A DNA stretch of 64,000 bases from Jaapia argillacea MUCL 33604 (Eukaryota > Basidiomycota > Agaricomycetes > Jaapiales > Jaapiaceae). Position 1 is the stretch's first letter. Each line of letters opens with the position of its first letter. This document shows positions 22,151 to 34,681 of the stretch, in pieces. The stretch is from contig KL197723.1 in assembly GCA_000697665.1 (NCBI GenBank), positions 4,213 to 68,212 of the forward strand, given 5' to 3'. The notes beneath the pieces were generated by a model, which ran no database searches, was not told where the DNA came from, and was given only the letters and a program-made list of their open reading frames with translations. Position numbers and translations under genes: made by a program.

Positions 22151-25100
22151 TCATACATGCACAGAAGTCCCATGCCCATGTCCATTCGACATCTGACAAT
22201 CAACCTCACCATCCATCCAATCCCTACCTCTATCCCTATCCTTATCATCAGAGTCCCATGCACCATTCTGATGAGGTATAGACGGGTGACTGCGCAATCG
22301 AGGATCAGAAGTAGCTCGAGTAGAAGGAGAGATCAACGATGATTGTGGAGATCGAGGTTGTGGATGGGATTGAGAAGGCGATGCGGAGGAGGGAGGGGGA
22401 AGGGCGGAGTGAGGTTCAGGTGAATCTTGGTCTTCATCCATTTTGGAACTCCCTCCCGCATCTGGTTCGTGGTCGTCACCCTCTTCTTCACCATCACCAT
22501 CCTCACCATCATCATGATCATCCAAGTCCATCCCCATAGCTTCTTCCACGCTCATCGCCATATGTTCCCCATCATGCTCATCCCCACCATCCGGAGTCCG
22601 AGCCGACTTACTCCCATCCCCTCCCGAAGTCGACGCGCCATTCGAAGTCGAATGCGACGAATGTGAAGGCTTACGTCTCTGCCCACTCTTCTCCAACTTC
22701 CTCATTAATTTCGCGATATACTCTTTAGCAAACTTTTTGATCTTGACGATTTTCTCTTCCGATAGCGCCTCCAGTTTGTTCTCCTTATACGAAGACGACT
22801 TCTTCTCCTTGTCAGCTATCAATTGAGTAAGCTGCGATCGAAAAAGGGGTCAGCACGCTCGATGGTAGAACGGAAGATGCAAGGGACGTGCTCACCTCTT
22901 TGGCATGTTTCTTGAACAGATCATGATCCATCTGCCCCTGATACTTGCTCATACATTTCACAACAACCGCCCCAACAAGTTTCAACAACCTCTTCATCTT
23001 CAACGCCTCCTTCTCCTCCTTCGACATCTTCTTCTTCCCATTCCCACTCTTACTCTTCTTCGAACTACTACTCTCACCATTCCCACTCTGCTCGGCCGAC
23101 GCTGGAGCCTTGGGAGCAGCAGCAGCAGCAGCCGTAGCAGCGGCGATGATAGCAGCGATGTCATTGCGCGTTTGCTGAATCCCGCCGACCCTGCGTGTGG
23201 CTGTGGGCAGAGGTGTTATGACGACGTAGCTCGCGTAATTTGGTGTTGGGAGGGGGCGGGAGGAGAAACCGAGAGGTTTGATATCAAGTTTGGTTTCGAC
23301 CATTAGGTCGTCTACTCGTGAACGCTTGATTGGGCGGGATTCGGTGTTGTCCTCGTAGACTACGGTGACGGTTTCGTCACTACCTTCGCCATCCTGCATA
23401 AATGGGGTGTTAGATAAAGAAAGTGAGTTTGATCGTGTGGGGATGTACCGTTTTGAGGCGCTTCGGTATACGGTAGCCAACTTCAAGTGCATCCCATTGG
23501 TCGAGTAACTAGTGAGAGAGAGGTTGTGGGTAAGTCGAAACAGATTCGAATGGGAAGAATTCAGGGGGCGACTCGCACCTTCTGAGCCAGCTCCTTCAAT
23601 GCATCGCTCTCGGCCGTCTGTGCACACAACCGAACAGGCTCATCCACCTTGGAATCCTCCACCTTGTTCCGTTGAATCAATGGCCAACTCATCATGGATT
23701 CAATAGCGACTTGTGTGATCTCTACGTCGCTTGCATAGTCTTCCAGGATGTTGGTCATGACACTGAACCCACGAAGTCGCATTAGCTGTCGGAGGGCGGA
23801 TTGGTCTTGGGTTATCTATACATGTTAATAAAAACGGTGAAGAGGATTCGACACAACGAGAGCACGATGGGGTTCACCTTGATACGGGTCAGAAGCTTGA
23901 AGAGAACCTTGCGACTTTGTGTTTGGCGCATCGCCTGGATGAGTTTGGGAACGTCCTTCTCTACCAAGGGTTTGAGAACGGGCTAGACGTAACGTGGGTG
24001 AATGTTCATCACTTGGATAGATCGAACAAGCGAGGGCTCACCATATAATCCTCATCGAGCTTCTTTCCCTTCTTCTTCTTACTGCCCTTGAGACCCAATT
24101 GTTCGACCTCGTCGGTGATACCGAGTGCTGTGCGGTTTCATTGAACACTTGCAAAATAGAAAGTGCTCGAGGGACACACCTTCAAGGTACAGATCGTCCA
24201 TTGCGGCAAGGTCTGTCTGGGTCTTGCCTCCAAGGAACCCAACACAATTTGCTTCACCACAATAGCATGGTTGCGCATCGTGCCTGACGTGAAAATTAGG
24301 ACAACATACTATGGAGAGGAGGTACACAGAACAAAATCACGAACCCATAACGATCAACATTGTAATTGAAAGTGATCTCCTCGTCCTTTTTGACGTTCCG
24401 CTTCGCAAAGATTCCCATCCGCACACGATTACCGATAGTCCACTTGGCGACGTAACAGTTGGGATTGCAACTGTGATTGGCAAATCGACCGATACCACCA
24501 CGTTTAGTTGCATCAATGTACTAGAGTACCGAAAGGGCGGGGTAAGTGAGACAAAGTGGTAAAGGTGCATCGACGACGTACTTCATCCTTTTGCAACATC
24601 ATGAAGTAAAAGTGCTTGACACCTTCCGATGCGTAGTCACGCATTCGTTTCATGAACGAGGGGTGGCTCACGACGTCGCCGATATACTCATAAATGAACC
24701 CATCTCTAGTAAAACACGACCAGCGAATGGTTGGCTTCGGAAAAATCACGCAATCTGAGAGATACACACCTGGGGATATCGCCTCCAGCTCGAAGACCAA
24801 ACCCTTTCTGTTCTGTTTGTACAATTTCGAGCGGAGCATACTCTTTACGCTGGAACCTGAAGATATACGTCAGATACTGGAAAACGTCGTGAAAATGATG
24901 ATAGTGTTAACCTACCGTTGGTTCTGGCAGTACGAGTGACACCTACAATCGTCTGGGAGGCACTCTACCTGAGTAAGTCTATTGATACAGTCGGACCCAT
25001 CCCCACATGCATCGGTTGGGTGATCAACGCCTAAAAGGGCCAAAAGGGAACAAAGACAAGGTCGGAGAATGCTCTACGGTATGCTACCAGGGACTGAGAA

Positions 25101-25519
25101 AGCTAACCATGTTCGTATTGACAATCGCACAACATGCTCTCCAAAGCTTCCCTTGACTTTCCGAGTGTACCATACTGATAATGATTCTCTGCAATCTCGG
25201 TGAAGGAACGATATGCTTGTTCTTCTGCTCGTGGGAGATGACCGACGAGTTGTGGCCCAGAGGGTTGGGCTCTTGGTTTTGCCTCAGTGGGTGTCGAGCG
25301 AGGCGGAGTGGCAGAGGAGGAATTGCTCAGATCGAGTTTGGGCGTCAAGGGTTTCCCGTCTGGCTGAGCTGACGACTGCACGGGCGACGCAGAAGACGAC
25401 GGCGGCAGATCTTCCACCTTGGCGAATGTATCCTCCATTTTTGCATCAATAGATGATGGAGCAGCCACTGAAGGGCTTCTGCTCTCCTTTTTGAAGGAGG
25501 CTTGTCGGGATTTGGACAT
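22151..25519 (-). CDS. SET2: SET2-type histone H3 lysine-36 methyltransferase
   Basis: A multi-exon gene of roughly 900 codons with the SET2 architecture. After a Ser/Pro-rich N-terminus from MSKSRQASF (start at 25519), an AWS domain runs across an intron ([19 protein letters not shown]). The SET domain follows with [29 protein letters not shown] (the NHSC cofactor/active-site box), [11 protein letters not shown] and a post-[19 protein letters not shown] helical linker with [16 protein letters not shown] and an Ala-rich tract lead to a C-terminal SRI domain ([20 protein letters not shown]...[16 protein letters not shown]), which in SET2 binds the phosphorylated CTD of RNA polymerase II. The tail is acidic and Ser/Pro-rich. 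The enzyme marks transcribed chromatin in the nucleus. It lies head to head with RPA49, with about 312 bases between the starts. Confidence 0.95.
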
Positions 25520-25831
25520 GAATGTCAGAGGTAGGAGGAGTTATACACTGGCCTGAGAGATGCCGACGTCGAGTGACTGGCGGCCGAAGTCCGACAGACA
25601 GAATTAAGCCTGCAAAATCACTATGGCTTCCCGCCCACTGCGAGAGCGTCTGCAAGCACGATCACCGATTAGAATAATACGAGTAATGAGGGCCTTTATA
25701 GCGGCTAGAGTTAGTGAAGCATGGAGAGGTCGAAGGACAAGTGTGCTGAACCAATCTCCGTCCACCAAAGGGAAACCACTGCCGCGGGCCCCTTGATTTT
25801 AGACCACATTTTCTCAAACCCCTTACGAATT
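25520..25831. promoter_or_regulatory. shared SET2/RPA49 divergent promoter region
   Basis: 312 bases between two divergent start codons. It must carry both promoters and leaders. No specific binding site was identified by eye. Confidence 0.5.
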
Positions 25832-27517
25832 ATGACCTCCACTGCTACCTCAAAGAAACGAAAGCGCGACGTGGTAGAGAAAGACGACAGCGGAAAAATT
25901 TCCTTTCAGCTGGCATCGCAGCCTGCCTCCCAGTTGGGTCCTGTGCTTGGTACGATTTTCGACCAAACAACTCTGGTTCTTTCGGGAATGTCTCAAGCGT
26001 CTTTCCAGCCAGTTTCCCTGCTCTCCAACCACCTTTGAAAACTGCCTTCCGATGTTATAGCACTCAGAAAAGACGGAAAAGTGATGACGAAGAACAAGAG
26101 TTTGCATCGCGGCAGTTGCTGGTTGCCGGGGAAGCTGATACTGTCGAGTTTTTCGGAAACAACGAAGCGGAGAGTGGATCGATGGGATGCAGGTGAGTCA
26201 TCGCATACAATCTATGATACATCCCTGAAATTCGTACCCTCAAGATATATGGTTGGTGTGTATAACAAGCGCACGAACTCGATTGTCATCCGTCCAGCAC
26301 CACTTCACATCCTCACTCGTCAAGTCAAAGCGCTGAAAGGGATTGAACCTGCCGCTGTCACGTCAGCACAGCGTCTTGAGGCCCGACATGCTCTCGGCGA
26401 AACCTTCGGAACCAAGAAAGCCAAGGCGGCTATCCGTGCTCACGAAAGAAACAAAGTTGACGTATCTGCCATGGAGAAGGTTGCTGGGCATCTGCAAGAC
26501 AGGATTGAGAGCAATACCGGCAACCTGCCGACCTTAGGCAAGATCATCACCTTTCTGTGGACCTTCCCCCTTCCTGACGGCTTCGACAGAGGAGGCCAAG
26601 TCCAAGGCAGACAGTACTCGCCTAATCCCACCTTACGACGCGGAAGCCTCTCTGCCTACCGATGTCTATGCTCTACACGACATTATTCCTGAACCAGAAT
26701 GGAACGGGTTGTCTGTCTCTGCATTAACACACTCCGAACGCGATCGAACTGCACTCCTACCCTTCTCTCGATCAAAGTGGGTGAACCAACATTTGGCATT
26801 GTTGTTTTCTGCTCCCAAGGTCAATAAAAGCGATCTGTGCGTGAAAATTTTTCCCATACCGAGGCCGTCGTACTCACTGCTAGTCGCAACAGGAAAATCT
26901 TATTTTATATCTCCACAATGTTGGCATTCCGTCAAGTCACATCCAGGAGCGTGGACAAGCAGAAGGTACAAGATAGGCTGAAGTCTGTTCCTAGTATCGT
27001 CGTGGAGGGATTACTCTCCCGCTTCACCGAGACCGTCAGGGGCTCATCCGAGTAGGCGAAGCATATTTGTCAAATGTGGAATGGTTGAATGCTCACAGTG
27101 AGCCCCCAGGGCTCGAACCACAACCGCTTCGCAGACTAGTCTGTTGACACATATGTTTGCCCTTTGCCTCCGGATCGACGACTTCGCAACGGATACATCT
27201 CTGCTCGCAGGAGATCTGAGTATGGAGGTGGCAAAGTGAGTTTTCCATCCCTAAGTCGCGAAGTATCCCAATCATCTGAACTTGTACACCTCTAGAGTAA
27301 ACCAACTTTTCAAGTCGCTAGGTCTGCACGATGTCCTTTGTTTCAATAAAAACAATCTCTCACCGAAGATTCCATTTTTGTAGGATGCAAAATCGACAAA
27401 TTGAGCATGACAGAGCTGAATAGGCTTGGTCTACCTGATAGTGCTGCGCAGACCAAGCGTGCAGTTCTTAGAGTACCTCTGGAATTCCCGAAGCCAAGGG
27501 CAAGGCGTAGGAATTGA
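25832..27517 (+). CDS. RPA49: RNA polymerase I subunit A49
   Basis: Start at 25832 (MTSTATSKKRKRD). Reading across short introns gives SQLGPVLASFPALQPPLKTAF, then YMVGVYNKRTNSIVIRPAPLHIL and LGETFGTKKAKAAIRAHERN, the conserved N-terminal (TFIIF-like dimerisation) half of A49. The C-terminal half has YISTMLAFRQVT, VVEGLLSRFTE, LFALCLRVDDFATDTSLLA and a final KPRARRRN, fitting the tandem winged-helix part. A49 pairs with A34.5 and supports initiation and elongation on rDNA in the nucleolus. At least six introns; the final stop is at 27515. All expected blocks are present, so the gene looks intact. Confidence 0.92.
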
Positions 27518-27944
27518 ATCCATCCCTCCCTCAAGTACATGTAGTGTACGTACAGGTTGGGAATCGCCGTGGTCTTCAATGCAAACAACAATTAAATCAT
27601 ACTGACATCGTTCTCGTGTGCAAGCCAGCTTCGTTAGAATGCACGTTCGGAGAATGAATTGAAATTTTGTGCTCCTTTGCCGGCATGGCTCAATGTGGCC
27701 CAGAAACTCACCTACCCGCCTAATCCAAGCCGTGCTATACCTGTACTACTCTGCAACCTTCACCTCGATATCAGGCAAGCCCTCGCATCCAACTGAAAGG
27801 TTAATCCCGTCGAAATCCCGTGGGCCGACAGGACAGCGATGGTGATGACCATGTGATTCGATGTGGCGAATCCAAGGAGAATCCTCTCTGACAGCTGAGA
27901 TTAGCTGCAACTACCGCCACTTGTGGTGACCGTTGGTCTCAAGA

Positions 27945-29365
27945 ATGGCGGCACCTACTGTCCCATCAGATGTTCTGCACCCACTCAGCATGGCGTGTTT
28001 CACCTTGGATTATCGTCGAGAAGGTTCGCCACTTCAAGTGGTAGCCAAACGATTCTCGGATCCCAAGAACCATGTCCGTAGTGACGACCCCTCAGCTATA
28101 ACTATTCTGCTCGCATCGGGTATCGGGTTGAGTGCGTATCATTCAGTTTTGCAAAAGTCCGCTTATAGAGAACTGTACTGACTTATCGCTGCGATGAAGC
28201 AACGGAATTATGGATCCCAATGATCAAGCAGCTGTATCTGTTGAACGCAGCCCGAGATACTCCCGCTCGTATCCGATCTGTTTGGGGAGTGGATTGTCCC
28301 AATCATGGTGATGCGGGAATTTTGAACGAGGCCTACCTGAAGGAGCATTTCGCTGAACACTGTGAGTTCCTTACTAGCCATCTGCAGCGATAGCGTTTTG
28401 TGACGCAAAGCTCGCTTCCTCAAGTTTCCCTTCACGAGTACGGAAATGCCATCAAATCGCTTGTTACATCAGGTCTTCTGACAACGGAGGAGAGATCAAA
28501 TTTGGTTGCTCTCGGTCATTGCGGAGGGGCTGCGGGAATGTGAGAAATGTTCCATATCCACCGTCACGGGCTTCTGAACAACCCATGTTCATTAGCGTTT
28601 CGTCCGCTTTGGGCGATGCTCAAGTCTCCTATCGAACACTCATCCTCGTAGAGCCGCCATGGCTAAGTCCCGAGGCTTTACCCGCTTTTGAAAAGCTGGT
28701 TGACAGGATAAGGCTATACAGTAGTATGAAACCTAGAGTGTGGCCATCTATTGAAGAGGCCATGGAGTTCGCTATGGCCTATCCCCCTTCCAAATCATGG
28801 CATCCTGATGCTCTGGACGTGATGGCTGTGAGTTTCCCCTTAGTTTGAGGCCAGTTTCTGTCACATATTCAGCCATCCAACAGAAAACTTCATTTCGAAA
28901 AGTACTACCCAGCGGTGATTGTGAGGGCGGCGTGGGGTCAAAGACCACAGTTGAGCAAGAAGTGGCTACTTTTGCGAGGTCGGAAGACGCATTTGAAGCG
29001 TCTCATCTCCTCCGTCCTATCATTCGGAAGACTCCAACTCACCTCGTACTAGGTGCCCGTCAAGATTTCTGGTGAGCAGGATCTACTAACCCATTGTGCT
29101 ATCCGAGCTGTTGGTTGACCGCGATCCCCGCAGGCCGAAGCCCATAAACAAGGTCCTCAGTAACATCGTAGAGTCCCACAGGGTGGATCTGGCATCTGTG
29201 TCAGTTGTAGACAGTGCTGGTCATTATGTCAGTTGTCCAATCATCTTTCAGTCTCCTTCCTAATCAATAATCCTCAATTTGATCCAGATACCTCAGGAGA
29301 AACCTGGCGACTTAGCTGGAGTGGTCTTTCAGGTGTTGGCTGTTCGAGGAAGTGCAAAGTTATAG
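27945..29365 (+). CDS. alpha/beta hydrolase with a Cys nucleophile elbow
   Basis: Start at 27945 (MAAPTVPSDVLHP), several short introns, stop at 29363. The first exon holds HPLSMACFTLDYRREG and ILLASGIG; then WIPMIKQLYLLNAA and SVWGVDCPNHGDAGILNE, a layout seen in fungal peroxisomal or toxin-pathway hydrolases of the AKT2 type. The nucleophile elbow reads LVALGHCGGAAG, with Cys where most members have Ser. Later blocks are LILVEPPWLSPEAL, VIVRAAWG and a C-terminal HLVLGARQDFW followed by DSAGHY, the likely Asp and His region. The C-terminal exon ends VFQVLAVRGSAKL; it does not give a clear SKL-type peroxisomal signal, though AKL at the very end is a permitted PTS1 variant. Substrate unknown. 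Confidence 0.82.
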
Positions 29366-29685
29366 ATATCAAATTTTCATATCCTTCCTGTATCTTGAGT
29401 TCCGTTTCCTCCGGGGACTGGTTCCATCTTGTACTTCCTGCATTTTCATGTTCAATTTTTTTTTGTTCTGGGGCTTGTTTGCGCACCGTACTCAAGCGCC
29501 ACGCGAGCAAACTCCGCCCGAACCAGATTTGACTTTGCCTGACAGTTGTGTGAGACTCGGACTGGCAATCACTGGACTGTGTGGGCACTACAGTACACGA
29601 AACAGCGCCGGCTGCTGCTGCTGATCTCTCTTTTTGTTTCCTTATATCTAATGTCCTGGCCCCGTCACCTTCGTAGCCAGCCATA

Positions 29686-32600
29686 ATGACCAATCCAACA
29701 AAGCAGTCTCGATTTTCTACGCTGAAGGTGTTCAAATTCGCTGGGTCGAAGCAACAGCCACCTCCACCACCTCCCAAAGACCCATTCTATCTCGCCAACC
29801 GTTCTCTCGTTTCTTTGAGCCAATCTTTGTCACCCGACTCTGGTTCCGTACCCCCGACACCCAATTCACCGTCGCCTAACTATGCTCGAAGTCCGTCACC
29901 AACCCCGAGTAGATCCACGACGGCACCTTCGATTGCTGCCCCTTCACCTCCACCGGAACAGATGACGTTCAAGAAGGGCTTTCTGAAGATATCATCATTG
30001 GGGAAACGCTCGTTGTATAGCGCGAAGTCGAACGCTTCGATGAAGAGCCTGCAGTCGCAGGTCACGTTGGATGAGCAGCCTCCCGACATTCCTGACGATG
30101 AGTCTATCTCCATGCCCTGGAATTTTCAGGCAAGTGTTGTGAACACCTTCCGATCCCAATTTTGGCTGATTTTGAATCCAGCACCATGTCCACGTCGACG
30201 AAACGTGAGTGAAGCCTTTATGTCCTTCATTGATATCTGTGGCTCACTGGATGATCAGGATGAATGGACTCCCTCCTTCATGGTCGTCGTCATTGGCCGA
30301 GGCAGGGTTCAGTGAAGATGAGATTGCAGCTCTTCACTCGAAACGGACGCGCTCTCCGACCTCACAATACCTCTATACGGACCGACCCCAAACTCCCGCC
30401 GATCAACCACGAACCATTATCACCAATCCAACTCCTCGAACTACATCACTACCACGCGACTACTCCGACGCATCTCTGTCCCAACGTTCCCGATCCGGTT
30501 CCATGCGACGTCCACAGCCAGTTCGGAAGTCTTCGTCGTCCTCAAGACAATTCTCAGATACTTCGTCGGAGGTATCATCCACAGAGGCCCAACAACTATA
30601 CATGAACGGCGTTGCGGCGAACAATGTTGCCAGCACGAGCGGCATCCCAGTGGAGCGTACCGTCCCTGCGCGGGCTCAAATGCCCTCAGTACCGTCCATG
30701 TACTCTGCTTCATCTGTAAGGACAACCGAGAAAGGTCGACCAAAGACCCCTCCTCAGAGAACTTTCAGAGTTGTTAATGAGGACCCTAGCGGTTCGCCGC
30801 CCCCCGCGTATGATTCTCCTGCTCAGAAAGCTCCCATGCCCGCAGAGATAGATGACGATGACTTGGCTATGGCGTTGCCTCCGCCGAGGATATCGCCCCC
30901 TAGACTATCGCCTCGCCCCTCTCCAACCCCGCCACCGCCTCCACCCCAGGTCCCCATCGTAGAGGAAGATGAGGACGTGGAGGATGAATTAGAGGATGAA
31001 GTTTCTATCGCGCCCTTATCCCCTTTAAATCGGCTCTCGATCAAACCACCTCGCCTATCGCTACATGGAGACTCTTTGGGGGACCTCTCAATGTGGAGCG
31101 AGTCCTTATTTTCGGGGCTGTCACTCGAGAACACAACACCGCCATCAAGTGCGTCTAGGGCCGAGCCGTCCGCATCTTCACCGTCGGCTATGTCACTGAA
31201 CAACACTCCGAGACAACGTCAGCAGCAGAAGCCTGTCCCCTCCATTCTCCTTAAGCCTCTTCCGCACGAAGAGGGGCCGTCTTCAACTGCCACCGCTCCT
31301 CTCTTCGACGAGATCATGGGTATCATGGGGACATCCTCATCTAGGTCACCTCGGACAGGAAGCTTTCCGACGTTCCCTGATTCAGGATCCCCCGTTCTTC
31401 CACGCAGTCCCAGCGAAGGAGAATATCAGGATCTCCGGTCGTCGTTCCTACAAGTACACCAAGAGGGCGAAGAAGATGATGGGTTCGCAACTGGGAGGGG
31501 GCGGCAGAAGCGGGACTCAAGTATGTCAAATAACAGTAATCGGTCCACGGTGACTGTGACGGGGGCCACCATAATCAGGGGTGCTTCATTTGCGACAAGG
31601 GCGGTTGCGGAAGTTATCCAGCATGAGCGTGGAGGTGTTCAAGAGCAAGGTGGTTCTGCTCGGGTGCGAGATTCGAATGCTACCGTCAGACTCGACTTTG
31701 GGGATCGACAGTTTCTACGCGGTGATGGAGAAGAGGACGGCGGTTTGCTCTCTCCGCCTCGGTCACCAATGTCCGCAGATTCAACACCCAGACATTCCGT
31801 TGCAGATACGACGGTCGTTCAATCATCACCCCGCAGCAACCGGTCATCCTTTGCTTCTGCGTCCAGCGGTTCAAGCTCCTCAGTCTCACTGTCGACTCTT
31901 GAGACAGAGGTTTCGCCACGACAAACCCTGAACCCGACATCCCACCGGCTGAGCGTCACGTCAGAGGTGTCACCCAAGAGCCCTCATCTACCTTATCTGG
32001 ACAAGTCACCCAGAGCTTCACCTCAGCCCTCACCATCTCAATCTTACTTCAACGATGTCCCCAAGGCCGAGGCTGCCCCAACACGAGCCCTGGTCAGCCG
32101 ATGGAGTGACGCCAGTGTGGACATGGTCAGGAGACCGTCCATCGTCGTCAATGGCTTTGGCACGCTTCCAGAGGAAGAGGATGATGACGAACGACCACCA
32201 TCAGCGATCTCGTCATCATCCTCATCACCTCTCACGCCTGCTCAACGGTACCCTGGATGGATGTATGAAGTAGTCAGGCCACTGGAAGAGTTCATTGACG
32301 ACGTTCCTGATCCTCGGGAACTCTATGTCGACCTGCAAGAAATTGCGGAAGGCGACAGTGGATCGGTCTTTTCTGCACGTCAAGTGAACACCCCGTTGGG
32401 ATCTCCAACGTTCGTCGCCATCAAACAAGTTGCCATTCTGCCTTCTGGTTCACAGAAACTACGCGACCTTGAACGAGAACTCGTCTTGTTGAAGAGAGTT
32501 CGTCATCAGAATGTACTTGGAATGGACGCCTTGCATGTGGATCTGGTGGAGGACACGCTATGGATTCAGATGGAACTGATGGAGCGGAGTCTAGCCGATG

Positions 32601-33500
32601 TTATCGCCCTTTTTGAAGAAGGGATAACTTTGCAAGAAAAAGTCATGGCTCGGTTTGCCAGTGATGTGAGTCCATTCGCCTTATCATTGTCGGACGAGGA
32701 CTAGAATGAGCTTTTGTTTGCAGGCGATCTCGGCTCTCGATTATCTTCATTCCTTGAAGATCGCCCACAGGGATGTCCGATCTGACAACATGCTCTTGAA
32801 CATCGACGGGGTGCTGAAGCTTTGTAAGTTATTTGCCCTCTTTTTATGTTATTGCCGCTGATGCATTGTCCGCTTTCAGGCGATTTCTCAAATGCGGTTC
32901 AAGTGACCCCACAGGCTCCAACCTGCACAGATGTGGTTGGTGTAATATACTGGCAGGTAAGCAGTTGCAGTGGTTTATCAGCGTGACTTTGCTCATATTT
33001 CCCAATAGGCGCCTGAAATGCGAGCGTATGTTTTGGATTCCTCCAGTAGGGAGCAGAGATCTCACATTTCTCTATCGTTTCTTTTACCAGAGGACCCTAC
33101 GATGCGCTCAAAGTCGACACTTGGTCGCTCGGCGCCACTGTCTGGGAAATGGTTCAAGGAGAGCCCCCTTTTTCAGAAGTTGAAGATCCTCGGCAGATTG
33201 GCGACCAGTGGCCTTCCCTTCGACAACCCGAACTTTACTCACGATCTTTTCACGATTTCTTACATCTATCTTCACTACCGAGTGTATCGAGGCCAGATCC
33301 CGGGGCATTGTCGAAAGTAGGTGTCACGGTGCTATTCCTTGTTGAACCCCCCCGCTGATGCTGATCCCTTTAAGACTCCTTTTATTCGCAGTGCCTGTCC
33401 GCGTTCTGTGGTCGTTCAAGTATTGTCCGACTGCCGTACTATCGAGGAGCGAATGCACAAGCGGCTCAGTGTTGACTCTCAGGGAACTATTTCGTCATGA
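29686..33500 (+). CDS. PAK/STE20-type protein kinase, divergent
   Basis: About 1150 codons in several exons from MTNPTKQSRFSTL to a stop at 33498. A proline-rich N-terminus precedes a CRIB/p21-binding motif spread over three exons (ISMPWNFQ, HHVHVDE, then GLPPSWSSSLAEAGFSEDEI), so binding of a Rho-type GTPase is expected. A disordered Ser/Pro region of about 600 residues follows. The kinase domain begins near 32300 with IAEGDSGSVF and VAIKQV (ATP lysine) and continues with YLHSLKIAHRDVRSDN, DFSNAVQVT, VIYWQAPEM and VDTWSLGATVWEMVQGEPPF; the last exon gives TPFIRSACPRSVVVQVL. The catalytic loop has Arg for the usual Lys, and DFS replaces DFG. Such changes suggest a specialised or weakly active kinase. 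I recall similar PAKA-class paralogues in Agaricomycetes. Confidence 0.88.
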
Positions 33501-34044
33501 TACCCTTCCACGCATACTTTATAGTAGTTGCTTTGCGATTTCGTTATCTCTTATTTCATTCGTTTTCGGCAACGCATAGCTTGCAATATTCTCAATTCAC
33601 TATCGTTCAAAACATCCACTTGGCATCTCGTTCTCGTTGGTTGCATTTCCAGCGATGCTATACCTACGTCGACAAGGGGCAGGACAGTGGTTCCCTTCGA
33701 CGATAGTCCCTTCGTAGAGCTCGCGAGTGGAAATATGGAAGGTGCAATTCCTGTCCCCTTCTACAACACATGGGTTAAGGGTGCAACACATGAACTCCGA
33801 AAGGTACCCTAGCCTACAGTTTGAGGAGCTCCGAATGTTGCCCAATACCGCCGGAGACATCACCGCCGATCCTAACGGTGAGTTGAACCTCGAAGTAGTA
33901 GGGCAACGATCCCCGTATGCAGCAACAGGATACGAAGCTACACTGATAGGCAGAACATCAATAATGTAGAGGGCAAGGAGAGGGTACAAGGAAGTTGTGC
34001 TGCAGTAACCTATAGATATAGTAGAACACGATCTTCTTCCGCGA
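33501..34044. other. intergenic between kinase and SRPBCC gene
   Basis: The two genes converge here. Short open stretches exist on both strands (for example 33727-33969 plus) but none has a recognisable domain. Probably the two 3' untranslated regions. Confidence 0.4.
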
Positions 34045-34681
34045 CTATGACCCCTCCGACCTCATCTTCAACCCTTCCGCAAAAGCATCAAAACTCTTCT
34101 GTAAATCCTTCGCAAGAAACCAACGAATATAGTATGCTGCCAAACCGTTGAAAACCTCTGTGGTCTCATATTTCGTCTTCCCTCCTTCGACCTCTGATAA
34201 AGTCTGCCATCGGTTTGCGACCAACAGCTTACTGGGGAAATCGATGTTTCTCCACGATATGCGGTAGTTCTCGTTGTCTACGAGAGTTATGATTTCGAAG
34301 GCTGAGGGTTTGGAGGGAGTCTTATCCATGGTAGGTGGGATATTGGCATAAATGAGTAGATGCTTTCCTTCTGCTGGGGTTGGGTCTTGGCATGGAGTCT
34401 TGTCGGCATTGACGATAGCTTGGGCTCGTCTGTGCATATGTGAGCGACCCCGTGGGTAGTAGATAGGCGTGAACGCATACACAAAGGGGTTCCTTGATAA
34501 TACGCCAAGAATGAGAAGGTTGTTCAACGCTGTGAAACTTTAGAACTCACCATTCGCCATATGAAGGGAAATCTAACAAGACTCTCCAGACATTGTCCCG
34601 AGGAGAATCTATGATCGTGGATGCACTGACGGCGACGACGCCGCCGGCATCGTGAGGACTGGCTTGGTTATTGGATGTCAT
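34045..34681 (-). CDS. SRPBCC (START-like) domain protein
   Basis: Three exons: 34681-34551 (MTSNNQASPHDAGGVVAV... ending GEW), a second short exon giving NPFV, then RAQAIVNADKTP to the stop at 34045. The joined protein of about 165 residues shows the SRPBCC pattern: STIIDSPRDNVWRVLLDFPSY at the N-terminus, YRISWRNIDFP in the middle, TTEVFNGLAAYYIRW and a C-terminal helix LQKSFDAFAEGLK. These small barrels bind hydrophobic ligands; the ligand here is unknown. Intron 2 is inferred because the joined WNPFVRAQ matches the family better than the unspliced frame. Confidence 0.72.

Noticed and set aside
33727-33969. 80-codon plus-strand frame after the kinase gene
   Set aside because: No recognisable domain, no counterpart seen, and it overlaps the expected 3' untranslated regions.
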